Shown: positions 7,209-16,067 of the stretch, one piece after another
Numbering within the stretch: the first letter of the stretch is position 1
Layout: each line of letters starts with the position of its first letter
Origin: Palsa-89 sp963824345
GTDB taxonomy: Bacteria; Acidobacteriota; Terriglobia; Bryobacterales; Bryobacteraceae
Direction of reading: 5' to 3'
Assembly (NCBI GenBank): GCA_963824345.1
Contig: CAWGOZ010000023.1
Span: 558,001 to 622,000 of the forward strand
DNA length: 64,000 bases
Notes under the pieces: generated by a model
What the model saw: the letters and a program-made list of their open reading frames with translations, nothing else
The model's database searches: none
What the model was told of the DNA's origin: nothing
Program-made: the position numbers and the translations under genes

Positions 7209-8125
7209 TGTAAGGCCTCGACGTGAGCGCGCACGGCCGAAGCCAGCCCCGTCAAGCTGTACCCGCCTTCCAGTATCGACAGCAACCGGCCGCCGCAATA
7301 TTGATCCGCGATCTCGCGCGCAACGGCCGTGAGATCGGCGAAATCGGCATCTGTCAGCAAAAAGCCTCCCAGGGGATCGCCCGCTCTTGAATCGAAGCCC
7401 GCGGAAATCAGAACCAGGTCGGGTTTTAACTGCGCGGCCGCCGGAAGAAGCTGTTCCTGGAACGCTCCCAGAATTTCCTTGCGGCCCGAACCGGCGGGAA
7501 AGGGACAGTTCAAGGTCATCCCTTGGCCCGCTCCTTCGCCTGTCTCTCCGCGAGCGCCGGTGCCTGGATACCACGGCGATTGATGCGTGTTGAACACGAA
7601 CGCCGTGCCGTCCGTATAGAAAATGTCCTGCGTGCCGTTGCCGTGATGGACGTCCCAATCGGCGATCAGCACTCGCCCGATTCCGTATTTACGCTGGGCG
7701 TAGCGAGCCGCGACGGCAATGGTGTCGAAGATGCAGAAGCCCATCCCGCGAGTTGCGTTGGCATGATGGCCGGGCGGCCTCACGATACAGAACGCGTTGG
7801 CGACGCGCTTCTCGAAGATGGCGTCGATTGCGTTGAGCGCTCCGCCGGTGGCGCGCAGCGCAGCATCCAGGGACTGCGGCGAAACAGTGGTGTCGCCGGT
7901 GCTTAGCTCATGGAAACCTTCGAAGATCTCGCGCTCCACAAGACGGATGTAAGGGCGTGCGTGGCACAGCGCGATTTCGTCGTAGGTTGCGACGCGCGGA
8001 AGAATAGGGAGAAGTTCAAGACCGCGCAGCGCGCCCACGGCCGCATCGAATCGCGCGGGACTCTCGGGATGCTGCGGGCCGGTGACGTGCTCTTTACAAC
8101 TCGGATCCGCGGCAAGCCCCGTCAT
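7205..8125 (-). CDS. Histone deacetylase family protein (AcuC / acetylpolyamine amidohydrolase-like)
   Basis: Zn-dependent deacetylase-fold enzyme of 306 residues from ATG 8125. Motifs: RPPGHH (116-121, catalytic His pair), ADWDVHHGNGT (about 155-165, Zn-binding Asp and His) and a further metal-ligand region LISAGFDSRAGDPLGG. The C-terminal ILEGGYSLTGLA loop is typical. Bacterial homologues deacetylate acetylated polyamines, acetoin-pathway proteins or other small amides. It lies 31 bp downstream of the M23 peptidase and overlaps the SSAT-like gene by 4 bp. The start fits GAAGGG just upstream, although spacing is tight; an in-frame TTG 9 bp upstream is an alternative. Confidence 0.9.
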   Translation of the reverse strand: MTGLAADPSCKEHVTGPQHPESPARFDAAVGALRGLELLPILPRVATYDEIALCHARPYIRLVEREIFEGFHELSTGDTTVSPQSLDAALRATGGALNAIDAIFEKRVANAFCIVRPPGHHANATRGMGFCIFDTIAVAARYAQRKYGIGRVLIADWDVHHGNGTQDIFYTDGTAFVFNTHQSPWYPGTGARGETGEGAGQGMTLNCPFPAGSGRKEILGAFQEQLLPAAAQLKPDLVLISAGFDSRAGDPLGGFLLTDADFADLTAVAREIADQYCGGRLLSILEGGYSLTGLASAVRAHVEALQ

Positions 8126-8156
8126 TCCCTTCAAGATTTTAGCAGCCCGAGGGATT

Positions 8157-9755
8157 CTACCGCGCTGCACGCAGGTGGTTCTTCGATCCGGACTTTGGCG
8201 CCGAAGTCTCCACGCCAAAATTGATTGGTCCCGATCCGCGCATGCCTTCCACCGAAATCCGCCACAAGCCCGCCTCCGGGTTCGGTACGCGGAAAGATTT
8301 TGGATTGGTCTCACCTGAGTATCCGGTGCTGTCGGCCTGCGAAGAATAGTGCCGGCCACTGGGGCTCATCAGGTGCAGATCGAGATCGCCGGGCGAGCCG
8401 GCCCACGAAAGCGTTACGTCCAAGACCTTCGAACCTCGGGCCACCGCGATGATGTCGGTCCACCACTGTTCCACAGTAACCGCACCCGAGAACTGCGCTT
8501 CCGACGAACCTCCACCCGAGGCGATGGCGCTGCGCGAGCCACAATCGCAGCGCTGGGAGGAGTTGCTCGAAACCACCGTGCGATAGCCCGACCCGCGGGT
8601 CCAATCCGGCAGATCCTCGAACTGAAACGGAATACTCGATGACGAAATCGGAACCTCGCGCGTCACGCTGACGTGCACATGATAGCCGCCGCCTTCGCCC
8701 AATGTATAGCCGCTGTTGCCGGCTGTCGCCAACGCCTGTCCCTGCTCCACGCGCTCCCCGTTTTTTACCACGAACGTGCCGGTGGCCAGATGCGCATAAT
8801 GGCTGAACTCGCCGTTGCCGTGATCGATGGTGATGTAGTTGCCGAAGGAGTGATGGCGATGGTCCTGCCCCAATCCCAGATCGTGCGTATAGGCGATCCC
8901 CGCCTTCATGGCCACCACGCAGTTTCCCGCGCTCTTGTTTGAAGAGCCCGGCGCGATATCGAACGCGTGCACGCTGTTGCCCCAGTGGGAGAACGTTCCG
9001 TAAGGGCCCTGAGTGACGATCCAGGGCACGCCCGCCGCCGTCGGCAGTTTGTAGCCGCCGGTCGCGATTAGAAACGGCATGGGAGCGCTCATGCGTTGGT
9101 CCGGACTTTCCACGATCACCCAATACTCATTGGCCGGGAGGCCTGCGTAGTGAACCACCAGCTCATTCGGCGTCGTGCTCCGGGCCTGCAGGCTGACCAG
9201 GTACTTCCATCCCCCGGCCGGCTTGTACTGCGCGATGAAGACCAGCGAGTTGGGCTGAAAGTTCCTGCCGTGCACGGTGAAATCGATCTCTTGGGCGCGC
9301 TCTCCGGACCACGTCACGCTCGTCACCACCGGGCCGCCGTTGTCGCTGGTAGGCGCGATGCCGAAGTTTCGCGAGAAAACTACCGCGCCATTTGCGATAG
9401 CGCGAACGGTCCAGTTCCCTGGCTGCGATGCGGGCGCGAATCCCGCGATCGGCAATTGCGAGGTGAAGCAGAGCTCGCCGGCGGTTGGCAGCTGGCCATA
9501 CTCGGCCGTGGTTGCCACTGTGCCGGACGGATCCAGCCACTCCACGCGCAGTTGATCGCCCGAGCGCACCTGCAACGCGAGGAACCAGACAAAGGCCTGC
9601 CGGTCAGTCGGTTGAAATATGGAGACGGCTTTGGGCGCCACGCAGGCTTGTTCGCTGACAGATGACGCCGTGCGGCCGTCTTGCACCGTGATCGCCCAAG
9701 CCGTGGGGATGAACCAAAGGAGGGAGACTGCCAGAAATGGTCGCGAACGCACCAA
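8157..9755 (-). CDS. Secreted M23-family metallopeptidase with C-terminal PPC-like domain
   Basis: 532 residues. A signal peptide (to about WAITVQ) is followed by an N-terminal beta-rich part with an IPT-like stretch (about 143-230). The LytM/M23 domain lies at about 250-365 with H263-x2-D266 (HAFDIAPG), SHYAHLATG (H322) and GYHVHVSV (H359, H361), so all zinc ligands are present. After about 405 comes a domain resembling bacterial pre-peptidase C-terminal domains (LSWAGSPGDLDLHLMSPSG). The predicted role is cell-wall or extracellular peptide hydrolysis. Start is TTG 9755 or the adjacent GTG. Confidence 0.85.
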   Translation of the reverse strand: MVRSRPFLAVSLLWFIPTAWAITVQDGRTASSVSEQACVAPKAVSIFQPTDRQAFVWFLALQVRSGDQLRVEWLDPSGTVATTAEYGQLPTAGELCFTSQLPIAGFAPASQPGNWTVRAIANGAVVFSRNFGIAPTSDNGGPVVTSVTWSGERAQEIDFTVHGRNFQPNSLVFIAQYKPAGGWKYLVSLQARSTTPNELVVHYAGLPANEYWVIVESPDQRMSAPMPFLIATGGYKLPTAAGVPWIVTQGPYGTFSHWGNSVHAFDIAPGSSNKSAGNCVVAMKAGIAYTHDLGLGQDHRHHSFGNYITIDHGNGEFSHYAHLATGTFVVKNGERVEQGQALATAGNSGYTLGEGGGYHVHVSVTREVPISSSSIPFQFEDLPDWTRGSGYRTVVSSNSSQRCDCGSRSAIASGGGSSEAQFSGAVTVEQWWTDIIAVARGSKVLDVTLSWAGSPGDLDLHLMSPSGRHYSSQADSTGYSGETNPKSFRVPNPEAGLWRISVEGMRGSGPINFGVETSAPKSGSKNHLRAAR

Positions 9756-9814
9756 TGCGTCTAATCGGCGCTTCCACGGTCGAACATGAGACTAGGAGCC
9801 TTAGACGAGGAGCC

Positions 9815-10726
9815 TTAGAACGAGGCGCTGACCATACGATCGGTCATCATCATCAACATCGACAGCAAAACGACTAGACCCGCATATTGCATCAGTACCG
9901 CATTGTCGTCATCCATCGGATAATCGCGGCTGAACAGGCGATACCCCGCGCCCAGCGCGATCAGTAGCAGAATCGTCTGGTGAGTCAGGGCCCACATGGC
10001 GACCGCCACGCCCAAGGCCATGCCGCGCTGCTTGCGGGTGAGTGCGCGAAAACCGCGGCCGCCATCCAATTGCCAGACAGGGAGCAGATTGAACAGGTTC
10101 AGCCACGCAGCCGTGTGCGCGATGGCATACCAGATGGGAAGCCCGGTGGTGATCGCCGCGAGCCACGCCGCAACTGCGGAACCCAATCCCCAGATCGGCC
10201 CCGCCAAACCGACGCGCGCGTCCTCGCCCACATTGCCCGGATACTGGCGCATTCGAACGATGGCGCCGACAAACGGAATGAACATGGGCGCGCTGGCCGC
10301 GATGTTGTATTTGCGCAGCGCCATCACATGGCCCATTTCGTGGATGTAGATGGACAGTACGAAGCCCAGCGCGAATCGCCAGCCGAAGATCGACCAATAG
10401 ACGCCAAAGAAGGCCAGCATGCTGACTAGCGTGGTGATCTTGGTGAGCCCCAGCAGGAGCAGTTTGAATTTCGACAGTGTCACCAATAGGAACGTGCCGA
10501 CCGGGCCCAGTCTGGCGAGCCATTTCTTCCAGACGTTTTTGTCCGAGAGCTGGAGATCGATGTTTTCGATGCGAGTTTTCGTAAGGCGGTATTCATCGGA
10601 GTCCGGTGGAACCAGCTCCAGCGCTCTCGCCCAGGCTTGGCGGGCGCCCTGCCAATCGCGGGCCTGACCGGCGAGCTTGGCGTGCTCTACCAGCGCGTCA
10701 AACTCCTGCTGCTGGGTGAGCGTCAT
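9815..10726 (-). CDS. Site-2 protease family (M50) membrane metalloprotease
   Basis: 303 residues. The N-terminal about 60 residues look like a single TPR-type helical pair (AWARALELVPPDSDEY). Membrane segments follow, with the zinc motif HEMGH at 129-133 and the distal NLLPVWQLDGG (about 213-223) supplying the third ligand. These are the two hallmarks of S2P/rhomboid-like intramembrane M50 proteases. The target is unknown. It is coupled by a 4-bp overlap (ATGA) to the upstream Uma2 gene, and the M23 gene follows after 59 bp. Confidence 0.88.
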   Translation of the reverse strand: MTLTQQQEFDALVEHAKLAGQARDWQGARQAWARALELVPPDSDEYRLTKTRIENIDLQLSDKNVWKKWLARLGPVGTFLLVTLSKFKLLLLGLTKITTLVSMLAFFGVYWSIFGWRFALGFVLSIYIHEMGHVMALRKYNIAASAPMFIPFVGAIVRMRQYPGNVGEDARVGLAGPIWGLGSAVAAWLAAITTGLPIWYAIAHTAAWLNLFNLLPVWQLDGGRGFRALTRKQRGMALGVAVAMWALTHQTILLLIALGAGYRLFSRDYPMDDDNAVLMQYAGLVVLLSMLMMMTDRMVSASF

Positions 10727-11262
10727 AGCTGGTCGAACAGATCGCCAAGGCGGATGGAGAAGCCAGGGAGCAACGTGGATACGAACTGCTCGTTTTCCTT
10801 AAGAATTGCTTCGCGATCGTCCGAAAACAGGAAAGCGCGCCGCGAATCTGTATCGAGAATCCACGCTTCTTTCGTACCGCACTTTCGATACCGATCCGCC
10901 TTCTTGAGTAATCTCCTGAACGGATCGTTCTGCGACACGATTTCAAGCGCCAAATCCGGAACGAACCGCTGAACCCGCCGACCCACGTCGCACAGTCTTT
11001 CCTTTTCGGAAGCGAAAAAGGTCACGTCGGGGCCATGTGCGTTCCCCCCAAAATCGTATTCCTGCTCCGAAACGACATCCCCCAAGCCGTTTTTCTTGAC
11101 ATACTCGCGGAGCAGCGATGTCAAATAATCGCGAAGCCGATTGTGACCCAGCGTATTTCCGGACACGTCCACCAATTTTCCGTCTTCCAGCTCGTGATTG
11201 ATCGCGAGCTCGTCTGGGAGCTTTTCGAAATCATCGATCGTGAGTGGGCTGACGAGCTGCAT
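10723..11262 (-). CDS. Uma2 family (DUF820) putative endonuclease
   Basis: 179 residues. The PD-(D/E)XK-like Uma2 core is visible: HELEDGKLVDVSG (conserved E in ELxDG), GPDVTFF (catalytic D) and PDLALEIVSQND (the E-x-V/S motif), then YRKCGTKEAWILD. The family is abundant in cyanobacteria and acidobacteria and its biological role is unclear. ATG 11262 is preceded by AAGGGG. It sits 4 bp after mutS2 and overlaps the M50 gene by 4 bp, so it belongs to the leftward operon. Confidence 0.88.
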   Translation of the reverse strand: MQLVSPLTIDDFEKLPDELAINHELEDGKLVDVSGNTLGHNRLRDYLTSLLREYVKKNGLGDVVSEQEYDFGGNAHGPDVTFFASEKERLCDVGRRVQRFVPDLALEIVSQNDPFRRLLKKADRYRKCGTKEAWILDTDSRRAFLFSDDREAILKENEQFVSTLLPGFSIRLGDLFDQL

Positions 11263-11266
11263 CCCC

Positions 11267-13675
11267 TTATTTTAACTCCACTACCGTCGCGCCCGTTCCG
11301 CCTTCGGCAGGCGTGGCCGGATAATACTTCTCCACGTGCGGATTGGTCGCCAGCAGCTCGCCGATCACCCGGCGCAGGATGCCCATGCCGTGGCCGTGAA
11401 CGATGCGGACGCGATCCACCGACGCCATGGCGGCGCTATCCAGGAACTTGTCCACTTCCTCGCGCGCCTCCTCGGCCCGTTTTCCAATCACGTTAACCTC
11501 GCGATACGAAACATCCCAGCGCGGTCCGGCTTCGTAGGAAACATTCTTCGGCAAGCGCGTGTTGTCGGAGGCTGAGGGCAAGACCTCCTCAACGTCGTCG
11601 GTGGTGACTTTCATTCTCATCAAGCCCGCCTCCACTTCCAGCAATCCTCCCGAAAGCTTGCGTCGCACCCGGGCCGGCTCGCGCACTCCTTTCAGACGGA
11701 CTCGATCGCCCTCCGCGATCAAAGTGACCCGCTGCTCCTGGACGGGTGCTTCTCCAAAGACCGCGGCCCGGGCTTTTTCTTCAAACTCGCGCTTGGCTTT
11801 GGCCACGCGCCGCTCGGCTTGTTCGGCGGCTTTGCGCTGCTCCGCGCCGGCTAGCACATTCTGAATCAGCTCGTGGCTTTGCGCTTCGAACTCGGCCAGC
11901 GCCGATCGCAAACGTTCATCCAATTCTTTGAACTTGGCAGCCTCGCGCCGCTCGAATTCAGCGCTCAGCTTCTGCTCGCGCGCCTCCAATGCCTGACGCT
12001 GTTCCCTGAGATCCTGTTCTTCCACCGCGGTCCTTCGCAGCCGCTGGTGCAGTTCGTTAAGAAATACCGCGATATCGCGCTCGCCGGTGGACATTCGCTG
12101 GCGCGCCCGCGCGATCAAGTCTTCGGAAAGACCCAGCCGGCTTGCGATCTCCAAGCCGGCCGACTTTCCAGGCGCTCCCAACTGCAAAACATAGGTGGGC
12201 TCCAAGGTTTGTTCGTTGAAGCCCATGGACGCGTTCAGAACGCCCTCCGTCGTCGCGCCGTAAATCTTCAGCGCCAGCAAATGAGTGGACGCGAACGTAA
12301 ACGCACCGTGCGCGCGGAACGATTCCAGAATCGCCGTTCCTAAAGCCCCGCCTTCCTCCGGGTCCGTGGCGCGCCCGAGTTCGTCCAGCAGCACCAGCGA
12401 TTGCGGCGTGACGGTCTCCAGCATCTCGCGCACGCGGGCGATGTGCGCCGAGAAGCTGCTGAGGCTCTCTTGAATGGACTGCTGATCGCCCATATCCGCC
12501 AGCACCTGTTCGAACAGCGGAAATTCCGCTTCGGCGGCCGGCACCGGCAGGCCCGCTTGGGCCATCAAAGCCAGCAATCCCACGGTCTTCATCGAAACCG
12601 TTTTGCCGCCCGTGTTCGGCCCGCTGATCAGCAGCGTCCTTTGTTTCTCATCGAGAGCGAGTGAAATGGGCCGGATGGGCTTTTTCTGGCGCCGTAAAAC
12701 GTCCTCCAGCAGTGGATGCCGCGCGTCCTTCAATACCACGCGGCGATCCTTCACCGCGCTGAATCTGGGAATGACGCAGTCGAAGTCGGACGCGAAAGCG
12801 GCCTTGGCGAACAAAAGGTCCAGACGGCCGATGGTCTCGACCAGTGCCTGGATTTGCGGCCCGTTAACGCGCAGCAGCTCGGTGAGCTCCCGCAGGATGC
12901 GCAGGGTTTCGCGCTGCTCCTCTTCCCGCAGTCGGACCAGCTCGTTGTTGAGGTCGATGGTCTCGAGCGGTTCCACAAACAGGGTATGCCCGCTGCTGCT
13001 CGCCCCATGGATGACGCCGTACACCTTGCGTTGCTGTCCCGCCACCACCGGAACAACGAACCGGTCGTTGCGCAGGGTGATGAATTCCTCCTGCAGGGTG
13101 CCATCGTCGCGATGCGTCCGCAAGAATCGCTCGAGCGACGTTTGAATCTGTTTTTGCTGCCGTTCGATGTCGCGGCGCAAACGCTGCAGAGCGACGCTGG
13201 CATCGTCGGCCAGTGTCCCGTCCGGGAGGATCTTGCCGCGCACATCGCGCAGAATCGGGCGTGGATCCGCCGTCGCCGCCGCGTAGGCCCCCAAACGCGG
13301 GTACCTCTCGGCCGCCAGATTCAAAGCGGCGCGAATCTCGCCAGCCTCTTCAATCAGCCTTGCCAGTTCCAGAATCTGCTTCGGCTCGAGCATCGCGCCC
13401 TCCATGCGCAACACCGCGAGCGATGGGACGACATCCGGCATGGAATTGAATCGCAAACGAATCGCCGAACCTCGGGAAGCTGCCTGCGGCTGGCGCGAAG
13501 CGCCTTGATAGGCGATTGCTTCCGCAACATCCGCCAGTGCGTTTTCCAATGCTGCGCGATCCGAATGCGGAGCCAGCCGTTCCAGCTCGGCGCGGCCCAA
13601 GGGGCTGCCGACATAGCGCCCCACTAATTCGCGCAACGGCTCGAACTCCAGTAGATCAGCGCTGAAGCTTTGCAA
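11267..13675 (-). CDS. mutS2: Endonuclease MutS2 (ATPase with Smr domain)
   Basis: 802 residues, the normal size. Order: core/lever region; MutS-type ATPase with Walker A GPNTGGKT (352-359) and Walker B LVLLDELGRATDPEEGG; long charged coiled coil (about 515-640) rich in Arg/Glu; KOW-like segment; C-terminal Smr nuclease domain (VNVIGKRAEEAREEVDKFLD ... VHGHGMGILRRVI). MutS2 acts on branched DNA and, in Firmicutes, splits collided ribosomes. It does not function in mismatch repair. Start is TTG 13675, overlapping the last 20 bp of the NUDIX gene. Confidence 0.95.
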   Translation of the reverse strand: MQSFSADLLEFEPLRELVGRYVGSPLGRAELERLAPHSDRAALENALADVAEAIAYQGASRQPQAASRGSAIRLRFNSMPDVVPSLAVLRMEGAMLEPKQILELARLIEEAGEIRAALNLAAERYPRLGAYAAATADPRPILRDVRGKILPDGTLADDASVALQRLRRDIERQQKQIQTSLERFLRTHRDDGTLQEEFITLRNDRFVVPVVAGQQRKVYGVIHGASSSGHTLFVEPLETIDLNNELVRLREEEQRETLRILRELTELLRVNGPQIQALVETIGRLDLLFAKAAFASDFDCVIPRFSAVKDRRVVLKDARHPLLEDVLRRQKKPIRPISLALDEKQRTLLISGPNTGGKTVSMKTVGLLALMAQAGLPVPAAEAEFPLFEQVLADMGDQQSIQESLSSFSAHIARVREMLETVTPQSLVLLDELGRATDPEEGGALGTAILESFRAHGAFTFASTHLLALKIYGATTEGVLNASMGFNEQTLEPTYVLQLGAPGKSAGLEIASRLGLSEDLIARARQRMSTGERDIAVFLNELHQRLRRTAVEEQDLREQRQALEAREQKLSAEFERREAAKFKELDERLRSALAEFEAQSHELIQNVLAGAEQRKAAEQAERRVAKAKREFEEKARAAVFGEAPVQEQRVTLIAEGDRVRLKGVREPARVRRKLSGGLLEVEAGLMRMKVTTDDVEEVLPSASDNTRLPKNVSYEAGPRWDVSYREVNVIGKRAEEAREEVDKFLDSAAMASVDRVRIVHGHGMGILRRVIGELLATNPHVEKYYPATPAEGGTGATVVELK

Positions 13676-14099
13676 AGGCTCTCTCGATCACGGCCAGCGT
13701 GCCCTCGGTAATACGATAGCCGGACAATTCCCGTTCGGAAACCCACGCCACCCGGCTGGCGTCGCTCGCGGCTGCCGGCTCCCCGCTCAGGCGGCGGCAC
13801 AAGTAGTCGATTAACACGTAGTGATACTCCGGCTTCCCTTCGGCATCCGGAATAATGCGCTCGAATATTTCGAACATGGAGTACGGTTCGACATCCAGGC
13901 AGGTTTCTTCCAGCACCTCGCGCCGGATGCCCTCCTCCAGCTTCTCACCGGTTTCGACGATGCCGCCCGGGATGGACCAATAGCCCTTCAGCGGCTCCTT
14001 GCCGCGCTCGACCAGCAAGATCCTTCCGTTCTCAAAAATCAACGCACCGACGCCCAGGAACGGGCGCGACGGATAGCGGCGGCTGTCCTGCTCGCTAAT
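13656..14099 (-). CDS. NUDIX hydrolase
   Basis: Hydrolyses a nucleoside diphosphate linked to another moiety. The Nudix box is GGIVETGEKLEEGIRREVLEE followed by TCLDV, i.e. G-x5-E-x7-R-E-V-x-E-E, with Cys where Gly is usual. No ATG precedes the domain. The first usual start, TTG 14042, would cut the opening beta strand (RPFLGVGALIFENGRILLV). The frame is open further up, and ATT 14099 overlaps the TAG stop of the upstream gene, mimicking an ATGA-type coupling, so I place the start there. It overlaps mutS2 by 20 bp. The substrate is unknown. Confidence 0.8.
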   Translation of the reverse strand: MSEQDSRRYPSRPFLGVGALIFENGRILLVERGKEPLKGYWSIPGGIVETGEKLEEGIRREVLEETCLDVEPYSMFEIFERIIPDAEGKPEYHYVLIDYLCRRLSGEPAAASDASRVAWVSERELSGYRITEGTLAVIERAFAKLQR

Positions 14100-14958
14100 A
14101 CGAAATCCCCTTGACGTTTAGGCGCACCCGATAGACCGACGTTCGCGCCGTGACGTATAACGATCCCAGATCCGGATCGCCGAAAGTGCAATTGGAGGGT
14201 GTCTCTTCGAGTATGATCTGGCCGAGCGGGTGGCCGTCCGACGTGTACGCCTCGACCCGATTGGCCGCCACATACAGATTGCCCTTCTCGTCGATGCAAA
14301 TGCCATCCGGCACGCCCGCGATCCGGGAAATCAGCGTCCGTTCATTCGAGGCTTCTCCATTTTTGTCCAAATCGTAAACTCGCACATTGCGCTCGTCGGA
14401 GTTAGCGACGTAAAGCCTGCGGCCATCCGGCGAGAGCGCAACGCCGTTGGGGCGGCCTTTCGGTTTTGCGATCACTTGCAACTCGCCCTTGCGAGAAATG
14501 TGATAGACCCCGAAGAAATCCAGCTCGCGCGAGTCCTGCTGGTTTCCAAATGCCGGGTCGGTAAAGTAAACGTCGCCCTCCTTGCGGATGGCGATGTCGT
14601 TCGGCGCATTCAAGCGCTTGCCCTGCCATCGGTCTGCCAGCACTTCCACTTTCCCTTTCTTGTCGATGCGCGTTACGCGGCGCGAGTGGCTTTCGCAGGT
14701 GTACAGGCGGCCCTGCGCGTCAAAACGATTCCCGTTGGCCCCGTTCGAATTCTCGCGAAAGATCTTGGCCGGCTCGCCAGGCGTGAATTGCAGCAGCTTG
14801 TTCTGGGGGATGTCGCTGAAGATCAGAAAGCCAGCCGGCGACCATGCGGGTCCTTCGGTGAAAGTATAGCCAGTGGCCACCCTCTCCACCCGGATCTGCT
14901 CGAAATCCTGCGCAGCGGCGCATACGGCGAGCAGCAGAATCGAGAACAGCAGCCTCAC
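14095..14958 (-). CDS. Secreted SMP-30/gluconolactonase family protein
   Basis: 287 residues from GTG 14958 with a signal peptide (LLFSILLLAVCAAAQ). It is a six-bladed propeller of the SMP-30/regucalcin type: TEGPAWSPAGFLIFSDI (metal-ligand Glu), NGNRFDAQGRLYTCE, APNDIAIRKEGDVYFTDP and PNGVALSPDGRRLYVANSDE. Members are lactonases for sugar lactones. Export suggests action on periplasmic or external substrates. It heads the leftward run to the SSAT-like gene, and the next gene starts within its stop codon. Confidence 0.88.
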   Translation of the reverse strand: MRLLFSILLLAVCAAAQDFEQIRVERVATGYTFTEGPAWSPAGFLIFSDIPQNKLLQFTPGEPAKIFRENSNGANGNRFDAQGRLYTCESHSRRVTRIDKKGKVEVLADRWQGKRLNAPNDIAIRKEGDVYFTDPAFGNQQDSRELDFFGVYHISRKGELQVIAKPKGRPNGVALSPDGRRLYVANSDERNVRVYDLDKNGEASNERTLISRIAGVPDGICIDEKGNLYVAANRVEAYTSDGHPLGQIILEETPSNCTFGDPDLGSLYVTARTSVYRVRLNVKGISY

Positions 14959-15031
14959 GTAACGATCAGGGTATCAGACCAAATTGGGGCGAACTGGGTA
15001 GCCCGACTAGTACTAACGCCCTAGGGGACAA

Positions 15032-15060
15032 TTGCTCGCGCCGCCGCCACTTGATATACA
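15032..15060 (+). promoter_or_regulatory. Promoter for the VWA gene, near-leaderless
   Basis: TTGCTC (15032-15037), a 17-bp spacer, then TATACA (15055-15060). The start codon is at 15069, so the mRNA would begin at about the ATG. No Shine-Dalgarno lies between. Confidence 0.45.
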
Positions 15061-15068
15061 ATCTGCCA

Positions 15069-16067
15069 ATGGCTCGCACTTATATGTACGCGGCGTGCCT
15101 CGCTGTTGCGTTTGTTGCGTGCTCCCCCTGTTGGGCGTTCCAGGCGTCCGGCGTCAACACCGCGGTTTCCATCTTGCCCCGTCTCCGGCCAGCCGTTTCC
15201 ACCGGCCAAACCATTTTGCCCCGAGCCGACATTCGCGTCGATACATCGCTGGTGTTGGTGCCTGCCCAGGTGACCAATCTCTTCGGCACTCCTATCACCG
15301 ATCTGCGCAAGGAAGATTTCAAGGTGTTTGAGGACGGCGTGGAGCAGCCCATCACGAATTTTTCGATGGAAGACGCGCCGCTCTCTATCGGGTTGCTTTT
15401 CGACATCAGCGGCAGCATGCGGAACAAGATCAAGAAGTCCACCGAAGCGGCGGCGGAGTTTTTCAAGACGTCCAATCCGGAGGACGAGTTTTTCCTGATC
15501 GAATTCAGCGACCGGCCAAAGCTGACGGTACCGTTCACCACCGATTCCGGTGAAGTGTACGATCGGATCGCTCATGCCAAGCCTTTCGGACGAACTTCGC
15601 TGCTGGACGCCATTCACATGGCGATGCTCGAAATGAAGCACGCGCAAAACACGCGCAAAGCGCTGGTGATCGTTTCCGACGGGGGAGACAATCGCAGCCG
15701 CCACACGGAGCGCGAGATCAAGAATGCCATGCTGGAATCGGACGTAGAGGTCTATGCGATGGGGATCTTCGATCCCGGTGACGCGCCCAAGCAGTCGGCC
15801 GAGGAACAAAAGGGGCCGAAGCTGCTGGAGGAATTGGCCGAGCAAAGCGGCGGCAGGGAATATCCAGTAACCAGCTTGGACGACTTGCCTTCCATCAGCG
15901 CCCGGATCGGCAATCAGCTTCGTAACCAGTATCTGTTAGGCTACTCGCCGGCCAATCCGGAGCGCGATGGGAAGTATCGAATTATTAAGCTCGCAGTAAC
16001 TCCCCAGACGGCAACGCCGGAATTACGCATGTACTATCGGCACGGATATTATTCGCCGGGGCTTTGA
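15069..16067 (+). CDS. Secreted VWFA-related protein (acidobacterial TIGR03436 type)
   Basis: 332 residues from ATG 15069; a TTG at 15051 is less likely. The N-terminal signal peptide ends near CWAFQ. The segment ITDLRKEDFKVFEDGVEQPI is the hallmark lead-in of the VWFA-related family common in Acidobacteria. The VWA domain follows with a complete MIDAS DxSxS (D112, S114, S116 in FDISGSM) and the later VSDGGDN. The C-terminal YLLGYSPANPERDGKYR is also family-typical. Function is unknown; metal-dependent protein binding in the periplasm or on the surface is inferred. It ends one base before the convergent OMP gene. Confidence 0.88.
   Translation: MARTYMYAACLAVAFVACSPCWAFQASGVNTAVSILPRLRPAVSTGQTILPRADIRVDTSLVLVPAQVTNLFGTPITDLRKEDFKVFEDGVEQPITNFSMEDAPLSIGLLFDISGSMRNKIKKSTEAAAEFFKTSNPEDEFFLIEFSDRPKLTVPFTTDSGEVYDRIAHAKPFGRTSLLDAIHMAMLEMKHAQNTRKALVIVSDGGDNRSRHTEREIKNAMLESDVEVYAMGIFDPGDAPKQSAEEQKGPKLLEELAEQSGGREYPVTSLDDLPSISARIGNQLRNQYLLGYSPANPERDGKYRIIKLAVTPQTATPELRMYYRHGYYSPGL

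Noticed and set aside
12716..13627. 303-codon plus-strand frame
   Set aside because: Antisense shadow of mutS2.
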